Notes: generated by a model not told the origin, from the letters alone. A DNA stretch of 64,000 nucleotides from Cristatella mucedo (GCA_009760855.2 WPIO01000031.1:455001-519000), one strand, 5' to 3'; numbered from the stretch's first letter, positions 44,686 through 56,110 are shown. Made by a program: numbers and translations.

Positions 44686-44907
44686 AGGCTGACACAGCTC
44701 CTCTGCTAAACCGCTGGTGTCCTCCTCGGATGAATCATCGGGGTCGGCCAGTGCACAGCCATGCTAGAGGAGAGGGGAGTCGAGTGGGAGAAGGGGGAGA
44801 AGGGAGCCATGCGTCCCTCTGCTCCGTGCGTCGTGCAAGAAACTGTGGGCGTTGGTCATCGGCTGGCTCTCTGCGTGCGTGAACCGAAAAACATCATCTG
44901 CACGAAG
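44686..44907. mobile_element. 222-bp insert of unknown type in LINE A
   Basis: Sequence unrelated to LINE A, flanked by TGTATGC at 44679-44685 and 44908-44914, which looks like a target-site duplication. GA-rich in the middle. No tRNA-like boxes or terminal repeats that I can see. Confidence 0.6.
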
Positions 44908-45047
44908 TGTATGCGTTAATCCAAAGACAACTTACAGTAGATGACCACATCAGCTCCGCAGCCAAGTCTGCTTACTTTCAGCTAGGTAAAACTGCAACAA
45001 TTCAGGCATACTTAGATGGGGATACTTCATTCAATTGGTCAATGCAT

Positions 45048-45792
45048 GTAATGTAATGCATCTCCGTCTGTAACTCCACAAAGCCACAAAGACCATGTGT
45101 GTGTTACGCAGGAGAGTTTTGAATAGCGCACTCGCAGCCTAAGCGGCTTTCGGTACGCATTTGGTAGCCAACAGACTTCATCTCATGCAACAAAGAGAAA
45201 GTGGGAAGCATAGCAGAGTCAGGGGAGCAGTTGAGGTAGTGAGTAGAATGCAAGTAGCAGCTCAGGACCGCTGGAAAGGATTAGCCATAGTCGGCAGTAG
45301 GAGAGTAGTTGTCGTTGCGTAAGAATTGTGGAAGCGAGTTCCACAGTCTAGGACCTGCAGAGCTAAAGCTTCTGTCGCCAACGGTCTTTAAGCGGAGGAA
45401 TGAGACAGCTAATGTATTGTCCACACAGGACCTGAGAGCGCGAAGAAGCTGAAACTGGTGCAGCAGTTCAGCTGTGTACAAAGAAGCCAAGCCTTGGCGG
45501 GCCTTGTGGGTCAGCGTAAGAATTTGAATATCAGTATCCGCTCAGTATCCGCTGATCAACCGGCAGCCATCCTAGCTCTTTTAGCGAAGGAGACATGTGC
45601 TCAAACCTCTGGGACTTGAAAACTAGCCTTGCAGCTATATTCATAGCCATTTGCAGTGGCCTAGTTACTTTTTTGTTAGCTCCGCCACAAGGGAATTACA
45701 ATAATCAAGCCGAGACAGAACTAAGGAGCTAGTTAAATTTTTTGAAATCCACCGTGGAAGACAGCTCCTTATCTTAGATAGGGATCTAACGT
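45048..45792 (-). mobile_element. LINE family B nested inside LINE A
   Basis: Starts with the GTAATG tail and runs in reverse through the 3' UTR and coding remnant (LLHQFQLLRALRSCVDN, VGDRSFSSAGPRLWNSLPQF). Flanked by AATGCAT at 45041-45047 and 45793-45799. 5' truncated at about 745 bp. Confidence 0.9.
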
Positions 45793-46580
45793 AATGCATT
45801 TTTAATATTCCGTCTCAACTTTTTTAATTCACTGCTTGCAAGTCTTCTGGCCTATGCAGTTAGGCGCTTACAGTTGTCTCAGAACTCAGCAGCTAGGTTT
45901 GTCTTCCGAGAGCGTCACAGTTGCCACATCACACTACTTCTCGCTGACCTGCACATACTTGCCATCAAGCAGTGCACTGACCTATAAGTTTTGTCTTCCA
46001 CTTTCAGGTTCCTTCATCTATTACTCCAGCGCTACCTCCAGCGCTACTTCCAATCAGGCTTGGCATCGTACCACCCTCTCATCTGACCTCGGCGATACCG
46101 TCTTAATTCCTCCAGCTGTGCTTCGAACCAACCTCAAAGCCTTTGGAGACCTGCCTTTAGTTCGTATTCTCCCAAAGCCTGAAACGCACTCCCGATTGAC
46201 TAAATGACTTGACATTAAAAAGAAGCCAAAATGGTACCTGTTCCTCACAGTGTATGCTGGGTCATTGCGATTTGCTCTTTATCTAATAATGCGTGCTGAC
46301 ACTGTGCATGTTGTGCCTAACCATCCTCTGCATTTTTACAATGTGCATCACACGAGTAACCATATTATGCATGTTGCCACTGTTAATGTTACCATCAGTT
46401 ATGCGGTCATGCTTCCAATACAAAATATTTAAAGTGCCCACAACGAGATCTAGTTCTCAGAGGGTGCTGTGCAATTGCATTATTGATTATTATTAAATGA
46501 TAATCATTTTAATAATTTTTGGAAGCTTTATGTAATATTAAGAGCCTAAAAAATAAGAATTTAAATACTGCACTTATACT

Positions 46581-46690
46581 GTGCTCTAGGATAACTTAAT
46601 CTCTATGCCGGTGCTATACATTTATGCCTCAGCGCTCCAGCCCTAGACCCCCTGTTCGTTAAAGGAGAGCACCTCACCCATAGTAAAAAA
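46581..46690 (-). mobile_element. tRNA-derived SINE, diverged
   Basis: On the minus strand: GGGTGAGGTGCTCTCC (A box), GGTCTAGGGCTGGAGCGC (B box) and the LINE-like tail TAGCACCGGCATAGAGATTA. Confidence 0.55.
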
Positions 46691-46849
46691 TCAGATCGTG
46701 GCACTCCTTGATTAGACTACAGTCAGGCCTTGTGAAGCCAATGGAAAAGAAAAATAAAATCTCCAATGCCCCTCGAGTATGTGGCTATTTTGAGATTATG
46801 ACACTGTCGTTAGCTTATGGCCTGTTGTGATTTATGACAACGATATATA

Positions 46850-47940
46850 ACTAACGGGCGGCAAAGGTCCGAGGAGTGAGATCGAGGACGCCGGGCGGGA
46901 TAGTCGCGTACTGGCCCGCTGAGGCATCAGTGAGAATAAACGTCTTCGAGCCCGCTTCGGTGTTCTTCGCGGTATCGCTTACCTGCCGCCTAGAGAACGT
47001 CAAACTACAGAGTATACCAGGTCGCGAAGCGGTGGCAAATTTTTCAATGAATGACAGAATCGTAAGAACGATCGTGGAGGAAATAATCGCACCGCGAGAG
47101 AACTCGCTCCTCGGCAAAAGCTGCACGATGCGTTCATGCGGAGACGGGCAGCGCTGCGCGCGCTACGGGCACGAGGCCTTGACCCTTGACTGGTGCAGTT
47201 GAAAATGATCCGCTCACAAAGCCAGCTCCAATTAACGCGAGGCGCTGAAGGCATTGAACCGGTCAGTCACGAAGCGGTTCCTTCGTCGCACGCGCGCACC
47301 CGCCGCGCGGCGACCGCCGCCGGCACCGCCAGCTCGCCGCGCACCGCTGCCGCCGGCATTGCCTGCGCGTGCGTCGGGTGCTCCGCCCACAAGTCGTCGC
47401 CAGGCTCGCCCGCCGCAACGCTCCGGGCGTCGCCGACATTTGTGACTCGTCGGCGAGGACCGGCGCCGCTACGAGCGCTGCGTTCGCACCCCAAGGACAA
47501 AGGACCGGCGCCGCTACGAGCGCTGCCTGTCGTCGCCAGGGCCCGGACGGAAGCCGCTCCTGCGGAGCATGAGCCACTCTTGGTCGATTTTGACTGCGAG
47601 CGGGGCGCGAGGATTTACCAAGCGCCAAGCGGCGCTGAATTGTGCTTTTTTTTTTGGTTGAGCTCGATCGCAATTTCGAAGAACTGGCTTTGTAGACCCC
47701 CGTTTGCTGTCCTAACCCGCGCTAGTAACTAGCTACGGTTCAATTCGAATCCGTGCGGCTGCCGGCAGCACGTAGTAACAGCCGGTAGACATCGTTCAAC
47801 ACGATCCCGCTGCGGCGGCTACCGGATGTAACGGAAGCAGAGCATGCCATTTTAATCATTTCCCTTTGGCTGAAATGCCGTCAGGCCACAAGTCTGCTAA
47901 AAAAAAAGGCACTTTCCAGCAATGATGCTTGCGCCCGAAA
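46850..47940. other. CpG-rich block upstream of a LINE A copy
   Basis: GC- and CpG-rich (densest at 47250-47560), with a 25-base word repeated 45 bases apart (47457 and 47502). Several frames are open on both strands; none is recognisable. It could be a promoter with a first exon, or sequence the LINE inserted into. From about 47700 I see no feature. Confidence 0.35.
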
Positions 47941-47941
47941 G

Positions 47942-50614
47942 GTGTACGTTATTCTCGGCAGATTATCAGCTAGAGTTGGGCATTTACTTCAACGACGTTC
48001 TGACCTTCGACGTTCGAACCTACCCTCGAAGCAGTCTTTTGAATCAATTGTCCTGGTCTCACCCGAAAACAAGCTACCGATAGTGGCAGTAGTCTATCGC
48101 CCACCAGGTACCAAATCCTCCTTTATCTCAGATTTCTCCGATCTCATTTCGATTCTGTGTGCAAGAAATCGATCCTTCCTCGTTATGGGTGATTTCAACG
48201 TTCACTTTGATAACTTATCTGACGCTTTCAGCACCGAATTTCGTACATTGACAGACTCATTATCTCTTGTGACTCATGTGCATGGCCCTACACACATCAA
48301 GGGTCACACACTCGACCAAATTTTCTCATATAACTGCACTTTGTCATCACCAGTTATCACCAAATCCTGCTTATCTGACCACATGCAGATCTCATTCAAT
48401 GTACAGTGTGTGCCCACATTCTCCTCTAAAATAACCTGTGAATCGCGAAACCTCAAGACCCTTGACATCGATGCTGTCCGTGCGAGCATATCTGCTTCAC
48501 CTTTGCTGCTCAGTCCTCCCTCCGATCTGTCATCACTGGTAGATTGCTATAACACGACACTAGCTGACACGCTCGACGAGTTTGCACCTTTGACAAAGCG
48601 CACTGTGCGCCCCCGCCCAGACGGCCTATGGTTTACCGCAGACATTAAACTAGCCAAGTCTACTAAACGAAAGCTTGAAAAGGCATACAAAAGATCCGGA
48701 CTAACTGTCCATCGACAGGCATATGAAGACTACTGTAGGTCGTACCAATCGATCCTAGCAAAGGCTAAGTCTAGCTTCTATAGAAACATTGTTGAATCAC
48801 AGATGCACAACCCAAAAATGCTGATGTCGACAATAAACCATCTCCTCAACCGTTCCCAGGTTAGCTCATTACCTGATGATCCTTGTGATGATCTAGCCGA
48901 TCGCTTCTCTCGATTCTTTGTGCAGAAGATAGACAAAATCAGGGAATCCATCCCTGCGATGACAACCTTCCCACTAGAATGCTGTTCCTCGGTTCGTGGC
49001 TGCGCCTCAATGTCTGCATTTAAACAGGTCCCTAGTGATGTAGTCCTAAAGCTCGTATCTCAATCAAAGAAGACAACAAGTCCTTTGGACCCTATTCCCA
49101 CTGTCCTGCTCCTACGTTGCATTGATCTGCTGCTGCCATGCATAACCAACATCATTAATATGTCATTACCCTCAGGTCATGTCCCAGCACCTTTCAAAAA
49201 AGCTGTAGTCAGGCCACTTCTCAAGAAAGCTACACTTGACCAAGAGAACTTGAGCAACTACCGCCCAGTTTCCCTTCTACCATTCCTATCAAAGACACTC
49301 GAACGGGTCGTGGCGGACCAGCTGAACTCGTATATAGAAACCTCACACCTTGCTAGTAAGTTCCAGTCTGGCTTTAGAGCTAATCACTCCACAGAGTTAG
49401 CATTGCTTAGGGTATACAACGACCTACTTAGGAATGCAGACATGGGTAGAGTGTCTCTTCTTGTTTTGCTCGATCTTTCGGCAGCTTTTGATACCATCGA
49501 TCACAAAGTACTTCTAGAGCGCCTCTCATCTCGCCTGGGCATCACTGGCACTGCTCTGCAGTGGTTCAGGTCCTATCTCAGTGGGAGACTCCAGAGTGTT
49601 GACGTGAATGGACAAAGATCATCTGAAGTACCTCTAAAATATGGAGTACCTCAGGGCTCTGTGCTAGGTCCGGTCCTTTTCACCGTTTATACTCTCCCTC
49701 TCTACTTTATTACTGATGTGATTGCCAAGCACAATCTAGGCTTTCACTTCTATGCGGATGACACTCAGTTGTACCTTTGCTTTGATCCCTCCCAGCCTTC
49801 GAGCACCTCAAATTCTCTCAACTCACTTGCTGCATGCATTGATGACATCCGATCATGGATGGCAGCAAATTTTCTAAAACTTAACGATGATAAAACTAAC
49901 TTGCTAGTTATGGGCAAACCGAGTGTGATTCAGAGATTGGAAAGGCTTACTTTCAAAATTGGCTCTGCCAGCATATCTCCAGTTGCATCAGCTCGAAATC
50001 TAGGTGTCATATTCCAAAGCGACCTCTCGTTAGACGACCACATCAGCTCCACAGTCAAATCAGCCTATTTTCAGCTTCATAACATTGCTAAAATTAGGGC
50101 TTGTTTAGATAAGGATACCACGTCCAAGTTGGTCCATGCATTCGTGACATCTCGTCTCGACTTCTGCAACTCACTGCTTACTGGCCTACCAGCATGTGCG
50201 ATCAGGCGATTGCAGCTGGTGCAAAACTCTGCAGCTAGGCTTGTCTGTCGTGAGCGTCGCAGTTGCCACATTACTCCACTTCTCGCCGACCTGCACTGGT
50301 TACCAGTCAAGCAACGGATTGACTTCAAGGTTTTTTCGCTCACTTTTAGGTCACTTCATTCTATGGCTCCGGCCTATCTTTCAGATATACTACCCCATCA
50401 GGCAAAGCATCGTACCACTCGCTTTTCGGAATCCAACAGTCTAGAAATACCTCGTACAAACCTTAAATCCTTTGGAGACCGTGCATTTAGCTCGTATGCT
50501 CCCACAGCCTGGAACTCCCTCCCGACCTGCATCAGAACATCCCCTGACCTGACCACATTTAAAAGAAACTTAAAAACATACCTATTTAGGACAGCATTTA
50601 GTGGGTCCTTGTGA
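47942..50614 (+). CDS. LINE A ORF2 protein: endonuclease (partial), reverse transcriptase
   Basis: An 890-codon uninterrupted frame. Endonuclease motifs of the APE type: YRPPG (52-56), GDFNVH (83-88), the TLDQIF segment and LSDH (about 144-147). The N-terminal catalytic Asn and Glu motifs are absent, so the endonuclease is incomplete. RT: NYRPVSLLP (about 439), LLDLSAAFD (about 509), GVPQGSVLGP (about 568) and FYADD (about 603). Then the CR1/L2-type C-terminal domain (NSAARLVCR, LHWLPVKQRI, AWNSLP). A 9-base insertion adds three residues between TLPL and DVIAKHNLG relative to the copy at 305-2107. The first methionine is probably not native. Known role: nicks target DNA and copies element RNA in the nucleus. 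Probably unable to move alone because of the truncation. Confidence 0.93.
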   Translation: MYVILGRLSARVGHLLQRRSDLRRSNLPSKQSFESIVLVSPENKLPIVAVVYRPPGTKSSFISDFSDLISILCARNRSFLVMGDFNVHFDNLSDAFSTEFRTLTDSLSLVTHVHGPTHIKGHTLDQIFSYNCTLSSPVITKSCLSDHMQISFNVQCVPTFSSKITCESRNLKTLDIDAVRASISASPLLLSPPSDLSSLVDCYNTTLADTLDEFAPLTKRTVRPRPDGLWFTADIKLAKSTKRKLEKAYKRSGLTVHRQAYEDYCRSYQSILAKAKSSFYRNIVESQMHNPKMLMSTINHLLNRSQVSSLPDDPCDDLADRFSRFFVQKIDKIRESIPAMTTFPLECCSSVRGCASMSAFKQVPSDVVLKLVSQSKKTTSPLDPIPTVLLLRCIDLLLPCITNIINMSLPSGHVPAPFKKAVVRPLLKKATLDQENLSNYRPVSLLPFLSKTLERVVADQLNSYIETSHLASKFQSGFRANHSTELALLRVYNDLLRNADMGRVSLLVLLDLSAAFDTIDHKVLLERLSSRLGITGTALQWFRSYLSGRLQSVDVNGQRSSEVPLKYGVPQGSVLGPVLFTVYTLPLYFITDVIAKHNLGFHFYADDTQLYLCFDPSQPSSTSNSLNSLAACIDDIRSWMAANFLKLNDDKTNLLVMGKPSVIQRLERLTFKIGSASISPVASARNLGVIFQSDLSLDDHISSTVKSAYFQLHNIAKIRACLDKDTTSKLVHAFVTSRLDFCNSLLTGLPACAIRRLQLVQNSAARLVCRERRSCHITPLLADLHWLPVKQRIDFKVFSLTFRSLHSMAPAYLSDILPHQAKHRTTRFSESNSLEIPRTNLKSFGDRAFSSYAPTAWNSLPTCIRTSPDLTTFKRNLKTYLFRTAFSGSL

Positions 50615-50850
50615 TTCGTCCTCGATGTGCTTATGCGTGCTGACACTGTGCATGCTGCCACTAACCACATTTGCATGCTGACCCAGTGCATGTAACCCCT
50701 AACCATGTTATTCATTTTGTTTGTTTTTCAAGCATGATTTTACTTACTATTCTATTGCGTATCACTTTGCAGCAAATGTAAAGCGCCTAGAAAGAGATTA
50801 AGTTCTCTGAGGGCGCTTTATCAAGTGCAATATTATATTTATAGCTGCCG
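47942..50850 (+). mobile_element. LINE family A, best preserved copy
   Basis: Endonuclease (from its middle), RT, C-terminal domain, 3' UTR, hairpin (about 50777-50822) and a short A/T tail. The first part of the endonuclease is missing, so the copy is 5' truncated or its 5' end is unrecognised. Low divergence from the copy at 1-2345 shows recent activity. Confidence 0.95.
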
Positions 50851-51355
50851 TCGCGGGCTCGATAAAAAAAGCCTCCAACGATTTACTAAAAGGCGCGACA
50901 CCTCGCTCAATTTATCTGCGTTTTTTGGTGCGCATTTTTTCGAACCTCGTACTGAAGATTTTACTGGATTACAGATTCGAACTGGAGATTCTAGAACACT
51001 TTTCACTTCAGGACTTGAAACAGCTCACATGCCTCACAAAGAAAACTGTTGACCACACCCTTGAACGCCGAAGTCAATCCTTGGACTTCAAGCAGAGTAA
51101 AAGGCATATGTGAGCCGATGCCACCTGTCACCCCATTCTAGCGCACTGGCTGTCCTGAATCCTGGCTGTCCAATATTTTCCCAGCACCAAATACCACGAC
51201 GCACTTCAAGGTTTTTCCTTAGAGATCAAGTGTGCGAGTGAAGCTGTGCATGATAAAATTTGAATATTTTACGGAGAGACAGGTTTAACTTCTTAAAGAG
51301 TTCGCGAAAGTCTGGCTACAGAGAATGGTCAAAATATTTACTTTGAATGTCAAAC
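50851..51355. other. No gene seen
   Basis: About 500 bases of unique sequence. A short frame (50825-51052) has no recognisable features. Confidence 0.5.
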
Positions 51356-51357
51356 AA

Positions 51358-51632
<275 letters not shown>

Positions 51633-51639
51633 TGCTAAG

Positions 51640-51916
51640 AACGTTTGACCTACTCTCCTACTGCCGACTATGGCACATCCTTTTCAGCGGTCCTGAACTG
51701 CTACTTCTATGCTACTCACTACCTCAACTGCTCTCCTAACTCTGCTATGCTTCCCACTTTCTCTTTGTTGCGTGAGACGAAGTCTGTTGGCTACCGAATG
51801 CGTACCGAAAGCCGCTTAGGCTGTGAGTGCGCTATACAAAACTCTCCTGCGTAACACCCACATGGTCTTTATGACTTTGTGGAGTTACAGACGGAGATAC
51901 ATTACCTTGAAAGTTA
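51640..51916 (+). mobile_element. LINE family B 3' end
   Basis: Last coding remnant (CTACTCTCCTACTGCCGACT) and complete 3' UTR to TTACAGACGGAGATACATTA. Little diverged. Confidence 0.85.
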
Positions 51917-52429
51917 AACCTTTTGCTTGCGTGCACACTAGGGAGTGCCACGATTTTTAGCTGACTTCGAAGTAGTCAAAAAGTTCTCTGATGCCTCCTA
52001 TTTTAGCTTACTGCATGACTTGCACTTTAAATTTGATGCAATCGCTGGTGCAGCGGTGGAAGTACTCAATCAATAAGTACTGGGTCGGTTGCGGAATATA
52101 TAGGATCTTGGGAGAGTGCCCGTGTCCATCTTTTCCTTAGTCTATGCAGCCAGTAGAAAGACAGACTTTTCAAGTCCACTCGGAAATGCCGTATTTCAGG
52201 GCGGTGCGCATTCTTGACCCGCGGCATTTGTCCGCGTATTTCCCGGACCTGACGTCACTGCATAGTGCCAAATGGCTGAAGCAGCGATGGAGCCAGGAGG
52301 GCAGGGAGAATTGTCCCCCCATCCCCCGTACAGCGGGGCAGCAAGCTGGACCGCCGCCTATTTCCACGCCCTGCGACCGTAACCAACGAAAAACGTACGC
52401 TGAAATTAACAATAGTAATAACATTAATA
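51917..52429. other. Mostly featureless; possible SINE relic
   Basis: A tRNA-like stretch at 52040-52130 (GCTGGTGCAGCGGTGGAAGT) may be a decayed SINE head. Nothing else supported. Confidence 0.35.
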
Positions 52430-52650
52430 CATTCATATAGCGCTATCAGAGAGCTTGGTGACTTTCCAGGCACTTCACGCATGCTGTACAGCAAGCATGG
52501 TCGAATGGTTAGTGGTAGCATGCTCAATGCCAACAAGAACAACATGGCTAGGGGTGACATGCACAGGGTTAGCATGCAAGTGCGGTTAGTGGCAGCATGC
52601 ACAGTGTCAGTCCGCATGAGCGAAGGAAAAATCGAAGGACAAATCAGAGG
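52430..52650 (-). mobile_element. LINE A-type 3' UTR, diverged subfamily
   Basis: Tail TAATAACATTAATACATT, CATATAGCGCTATCAGAGAG, then the reverse 3' UTR with GGGGTGACATGCACAGGGTT and GTGGCAGCATGCACAGTGTC. Confidence 0.82.
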
Positions 52651-53734
52651 GATCCGATAAATTCTTGATGATCAACAGCCGAGTTTATGTCGAATAAACG
52701 ATGCGATTGTATGCTATAATTTTTTGCTAATTGCAGGTCTGGCCACGTCTACTTGAAAACCTTGCGGGTCTTTCCCCCTCTGCTTAAACATTTCGCCGGT
52801 CTTAACCCGGAAATTCGAAAATCCCGGCTCCGCTACTGGGCTGTCGAAGTACGTCATCAAACGTCATGCCTACGAGATTGTGTTAGAAGATTGTTGCAGA
52901 GCACAGAGCTCACTTGTGTTGCCCTAACTATCACCGATTGGTTTCGGATGTCTGCTTATGCCTTGTGGTGGCGTTGATGTTGAGTGACTGTTTTTTATTT
53001 TACAGAACCTTTTTGGTAGACACCGGACGCTATCAAAAACCTGAAAATATGCTTTCCTTACTGTTAATTGTGCATACTTCTCAATTTTATTCGAAATTGA
53101 CGTTTAGGAACTGTAAAACTGTTTAAATCCACGAGGCAGTTGTTCGCAGGCTAATGAATTATTTGTGCGCAGAGTTTGGCTTTTTTCGCCCCCTGATTCA
53201 TTTCGGCTGGCTCAAGCCTCAGCCTACAGGTTTGGTGTTCGCCCTTCACGACCTAGGACGTGGGGGGGTTAAATCGTGCAGAAGGCAATCCTTCATTGCC
53301 CAGTTTAAGAGGTGGCGGTTGCCACTAAGACTCTTCTGCTGCTAAATAAATGAGGCTGTTAAATCAGCTGGCCTATTTACAGGGTCAACTGCCCGGCACA
53401 GCCGAGCGAAGCACCAGCGAGGAAAAGTATGCGAAAAATCTAGTCGTACGAATAACACTTGTCATTGCAGAGATCTGAGCTAGTTAAGGAATAGCATCGC
53501 CGTCTTAATGGGGAATTATATGGAATAGTACAAATATTCCTACCAAATACTGAGTCAAAGTCTAGGTTAGAACGTGCAAAAATTAGCTAGGTTTGGTTAT
53601 TTCTTTGCTTAAAACTGTGAGGTGAATGTTAATGCATATAAGACTAGCTCAGTTTGCTCACTGCTTGATTTTTAAACTAGAAAGGCAAGACTCGCCGGGG
53701 AAAAATAGCAAAAAAGTGCGCACTGCTTCAGCAT
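52651..53734. other. No gene assigned
   Basis: Unique sequence with short frames only. A degenerate SINE-like B box may lie at 53240-53280 (CGACCTAGGACGTGG). Confidence 0.4.
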
Positions 53735-53815
53735 ATGTAAAGTGCCTAGAAAAAGATTAAGTTCTCTGAGGGGGCTGCATAAACATATTATTATTATTAT
53801 TATTATTACTATGCT
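53735..53815 (+). mobile_element. LINE A/SINE 3' tail fragment
   Basis: CATATGTAAAGTGCCTAGAA, GATTAAGTTCTCTGAGG and (ATT)n. Too short to tell LINE from SINE. Confidence 0.6.
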
Positions 53816-54292
53816 TCATTAAGAAATGCGGAGTCGGACAAGAGAAGAAGGTCGGATGCAAGGCTGTGCGTTTTTCGCATGCAAAGCTGTGCGTTTTGCT
53901 ATCATCAATATCATTTTTTCATCATCAATAAGGTCGTGTCGTCACTTTAACATCCAAAAGATTTTACCAATAAGAAGCTGCCTATTTTAAGCAGAGAAAT
54001 TTCTGCTAAGCGCAAAAAAACCAAGTTGTGCAGCTAATCATCATAACCGCCTCCCTATGATGGAGCTATTCCCAGAGCGTAGGACAACCAACAGTAAGTA
54101 GATTGCTTTTCGGCAACAAAATTTTAGCTTAAACGACCGATCTTGTTCTCGCTTCCATTAAGTTGTCAGTCACTAAGTTTCTTCTGTCTCTTTATATGTG
54201 AAGCTCTTAAATAAGTTAATAACTCAAGAAAGCGATCTCGAGTACTTCTGCTCACTCTACTTCTATTTCTACTCCTCCTATTCGTCGCACAG

Positions 54293-54504
54293 CGGGTCTG
54301 ACGCACCGTATGGATTTCTGAAGCCTTCAACTGTTCGCCGGATAATCTTCCCCGACACTTGCATTCTGGATTTAAAACAGCAGCGCCAAATCGTCTGCGG
54401 CGGCGGCCGCCGCCGCCGCAGAACTGTACAAGCCGCGCCGTTGCCGTTCATACCAAGGTTGAGGCACTCGCACGTCGGTTCCCGTCTGCTACCAGCGAAT
54501 CCGG
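54293..54504 (+). CDS. Candidate internal exon, unknown protein
   Basis: An open segment of 212 nt between a strong acceptor (a 45-base pyrimidine-rich stretch ending CGCACAG) and a strong donor (CCGG followed by GTGAGC). It reads SDAPYGFLKPSTVRRIIFP, then DLKQQRQIVCGGG and an Arg run from a GGC/CGC palindrome. No family recognised. The minus strand also offers an exon-like segment here (acceptor TTCTAG near 54600, donor CCTTG followed by GTATGA), so strand is uncertain. Confidence 0.3.
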
Positions 54505-54794
54505 GTGAGCGAAAATGAAAGCTGTCTAGTCTGAAGTGCCGAAGAGAGACCGGCAGCCGATTGACTGCATTCAACTCGGCGGGCATTCGGAACGCCTAGA
54601 ACGGTAATGAAATGGCGGCCTGCTAAATGAGCCAGATTTCTTTTCAAATCCTTAGCTATCGCCCCGAAGTGACGACTGGCAGTTCCGGCACTTCCGGTCC
54701 TTCCCAGCTTCTGCTTAGACAAGGTGAATTGACGTATTTTTTATGGCTACTGGGCAGCTTGTGACGTCATCTGCATCCGTCATCAGCTCGCTGG

Positions 54795-55097
54795 ATGGTC
54801 GAGCATTATTTAAACTTCACGCTTGTTCTCTTTAATTTCTCCTCCGGACTCATGCGATTGGATGGTGGTAAATTAAGTTTTAAAGCGCTTACGACGAGAA
54901 TCGACCGCAGGCCACCGCAGCCTGCCCGCAATTTTCTCGGAGCTGCGCCAGAGACGTACCCAAGGTGGAAGTCATCGGCGGAAGTCGTCGGCCAGAGCGA
55001 GAGAGAGAAAGCGACTGGCTCGAGCCCAGACCATCAGAATAATCTATCGAATAGGAGGACTAGTGGCGTTAAAAATGATGATAATAATGGCGGTTGA
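54795..55097 (+). other. 100-codon open frame, unknown
   Basis: Starts ATG GTC GAG CAT and ends at TGA after an Asn/Asp-rich end. No domain recognised and no supporting splice sites; could be chance. Confidence 0.2.
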
Positions 55098-55159
55098 TAA
55101 TGACACGTTCACATAACGCCGTAGGAGAGTGCTACATCTTCCTGGCCAGCTTTCACCAC

Positions 55160-55290
55160 GCCGGCTTTGGCCCAGGTTCTGTGCTCGCGCGACGACCAAT
55201 GTCTGGCCGAGGTCGTGAGCGCGAGCCCCGTAGCATATGTGAAGCGCCTGAATAAATATTAAATTTCTTTTAGGGCGCTATACAGATGGT
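55160..55290 (+). mobile_element. tRNA-derived SINE, diverged
   Basis: A-box remnant TTTGGCCCAGGTTCTGTGCT, B box GGTCGTGAGCGCGAGCCCC, tail GTGAAGCGCCTGAATAAATA and TTTTAGGGCGCTATACAG. The tail is close to both the 51.4 kb SINE and LINE A. Confidence 0.7.
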
Positions 55291-55429
55291 AAGGAAGCTT
55301 TCCGATTGGTTGGCGATGACACGGGTCAGGATCACCACGCTCACAAGCATTCGAGAGACGATTCGCATGGGCGGAGCGAATGCGACGACGAACAGCGTGG
55401 GTTTCAGCTTTTATTTTATAAGTGCAAAG

Positions 55430-55795
55430 TCAGAGAGTGTTGAGGGTCATTTAGGAGTGAGTTCCAATTTTCGTTGGGAGAAAACAGACCGAAGGCAGTG
55501 TCTCGGAAGGATTTCAGGTTAGTTCGAGGTCCGAGTACACGACTTGAATCAGGAGAGGTGGGTGGTACAATAGGGAAATAGTTAGGCTAGGTGGGCTGGA
55601 GCGAGAGAATGAATGGACCTAAAAGTGGATGTCAGAACATTGAAGTTCATGCGCTGTAAGATTGTGCGCCAGTGCAGACTGGTGAGGAGTTGTGTGGCGC
55701 GGCAGTTTTGACGTTCGCGATCGACAAGCCTGGCGGCAGAATTGGAGCCGCTGAAAGCGTCTTACTGCACAAGCAAGAAGACGTGCCAGTACTTA
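55430..55795 (-). mobile_element. LINE family A-related fragment, diverged
   Basis: Reverse words such as AATGAATGGACCTAAAAGTG and CGATCGACAAGCCTGGC match the LINE A post-RT coding region at lower identity than the other copies, suggesting an older or separate subfamily. Confidence 0.65.
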
Positions 55796-55969
55796 AATTA
55801 TTGAATCTGGAGATCTCGTAAATGCATGAGCAAGGTTCGGTTGATTGGCCGACCGGCACTTGGCCGGTGCACTCCATGCGATCTTGAGATCAGGGGAAAT
55901 GTGACTGATTTATGGCTTTGCTATTCGTAGTGCATGGGCTGGTGGCATTTGTGATCTTGTTATTATTTA

Positions 55970-56110
55970 CATTGTGGCCAGTTTATGGCCTTGTTATTCC
56001 CTTACGGCCAGTGTATGGCCCAGTGGTGTTTATGGCCTCGTAAGTCATGCTGTGGCTAGTTTATGGCCCTGGGGAGTTTATGGCGCTGATGCCAGTTTAT
56101 GGGCCTTGGC
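55970..56110. repeat. Irregular minisatellite with GTTTATGGCC core
   Basis: The core TTTATGGCC or a one-base variant recurs about seven times at uneven spacing. Confidence 0.6.

Larger units (their letters stand above)
43575..46490 (+). mobile_element. LINE family A, old full-span copy with nested inserts
   Basis: Begins in the endonuclease (equivalent of SFESIVLVSPENKLP reads SFESLLLSLSDSKLP) and runs through RT and the post-RT domain to the 3' hairpin near 46432-46470. Interrupted at 44686-44907 and 45048-45792 by other elements. Also has internal deletions and many stops. Confidence 0.85.
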
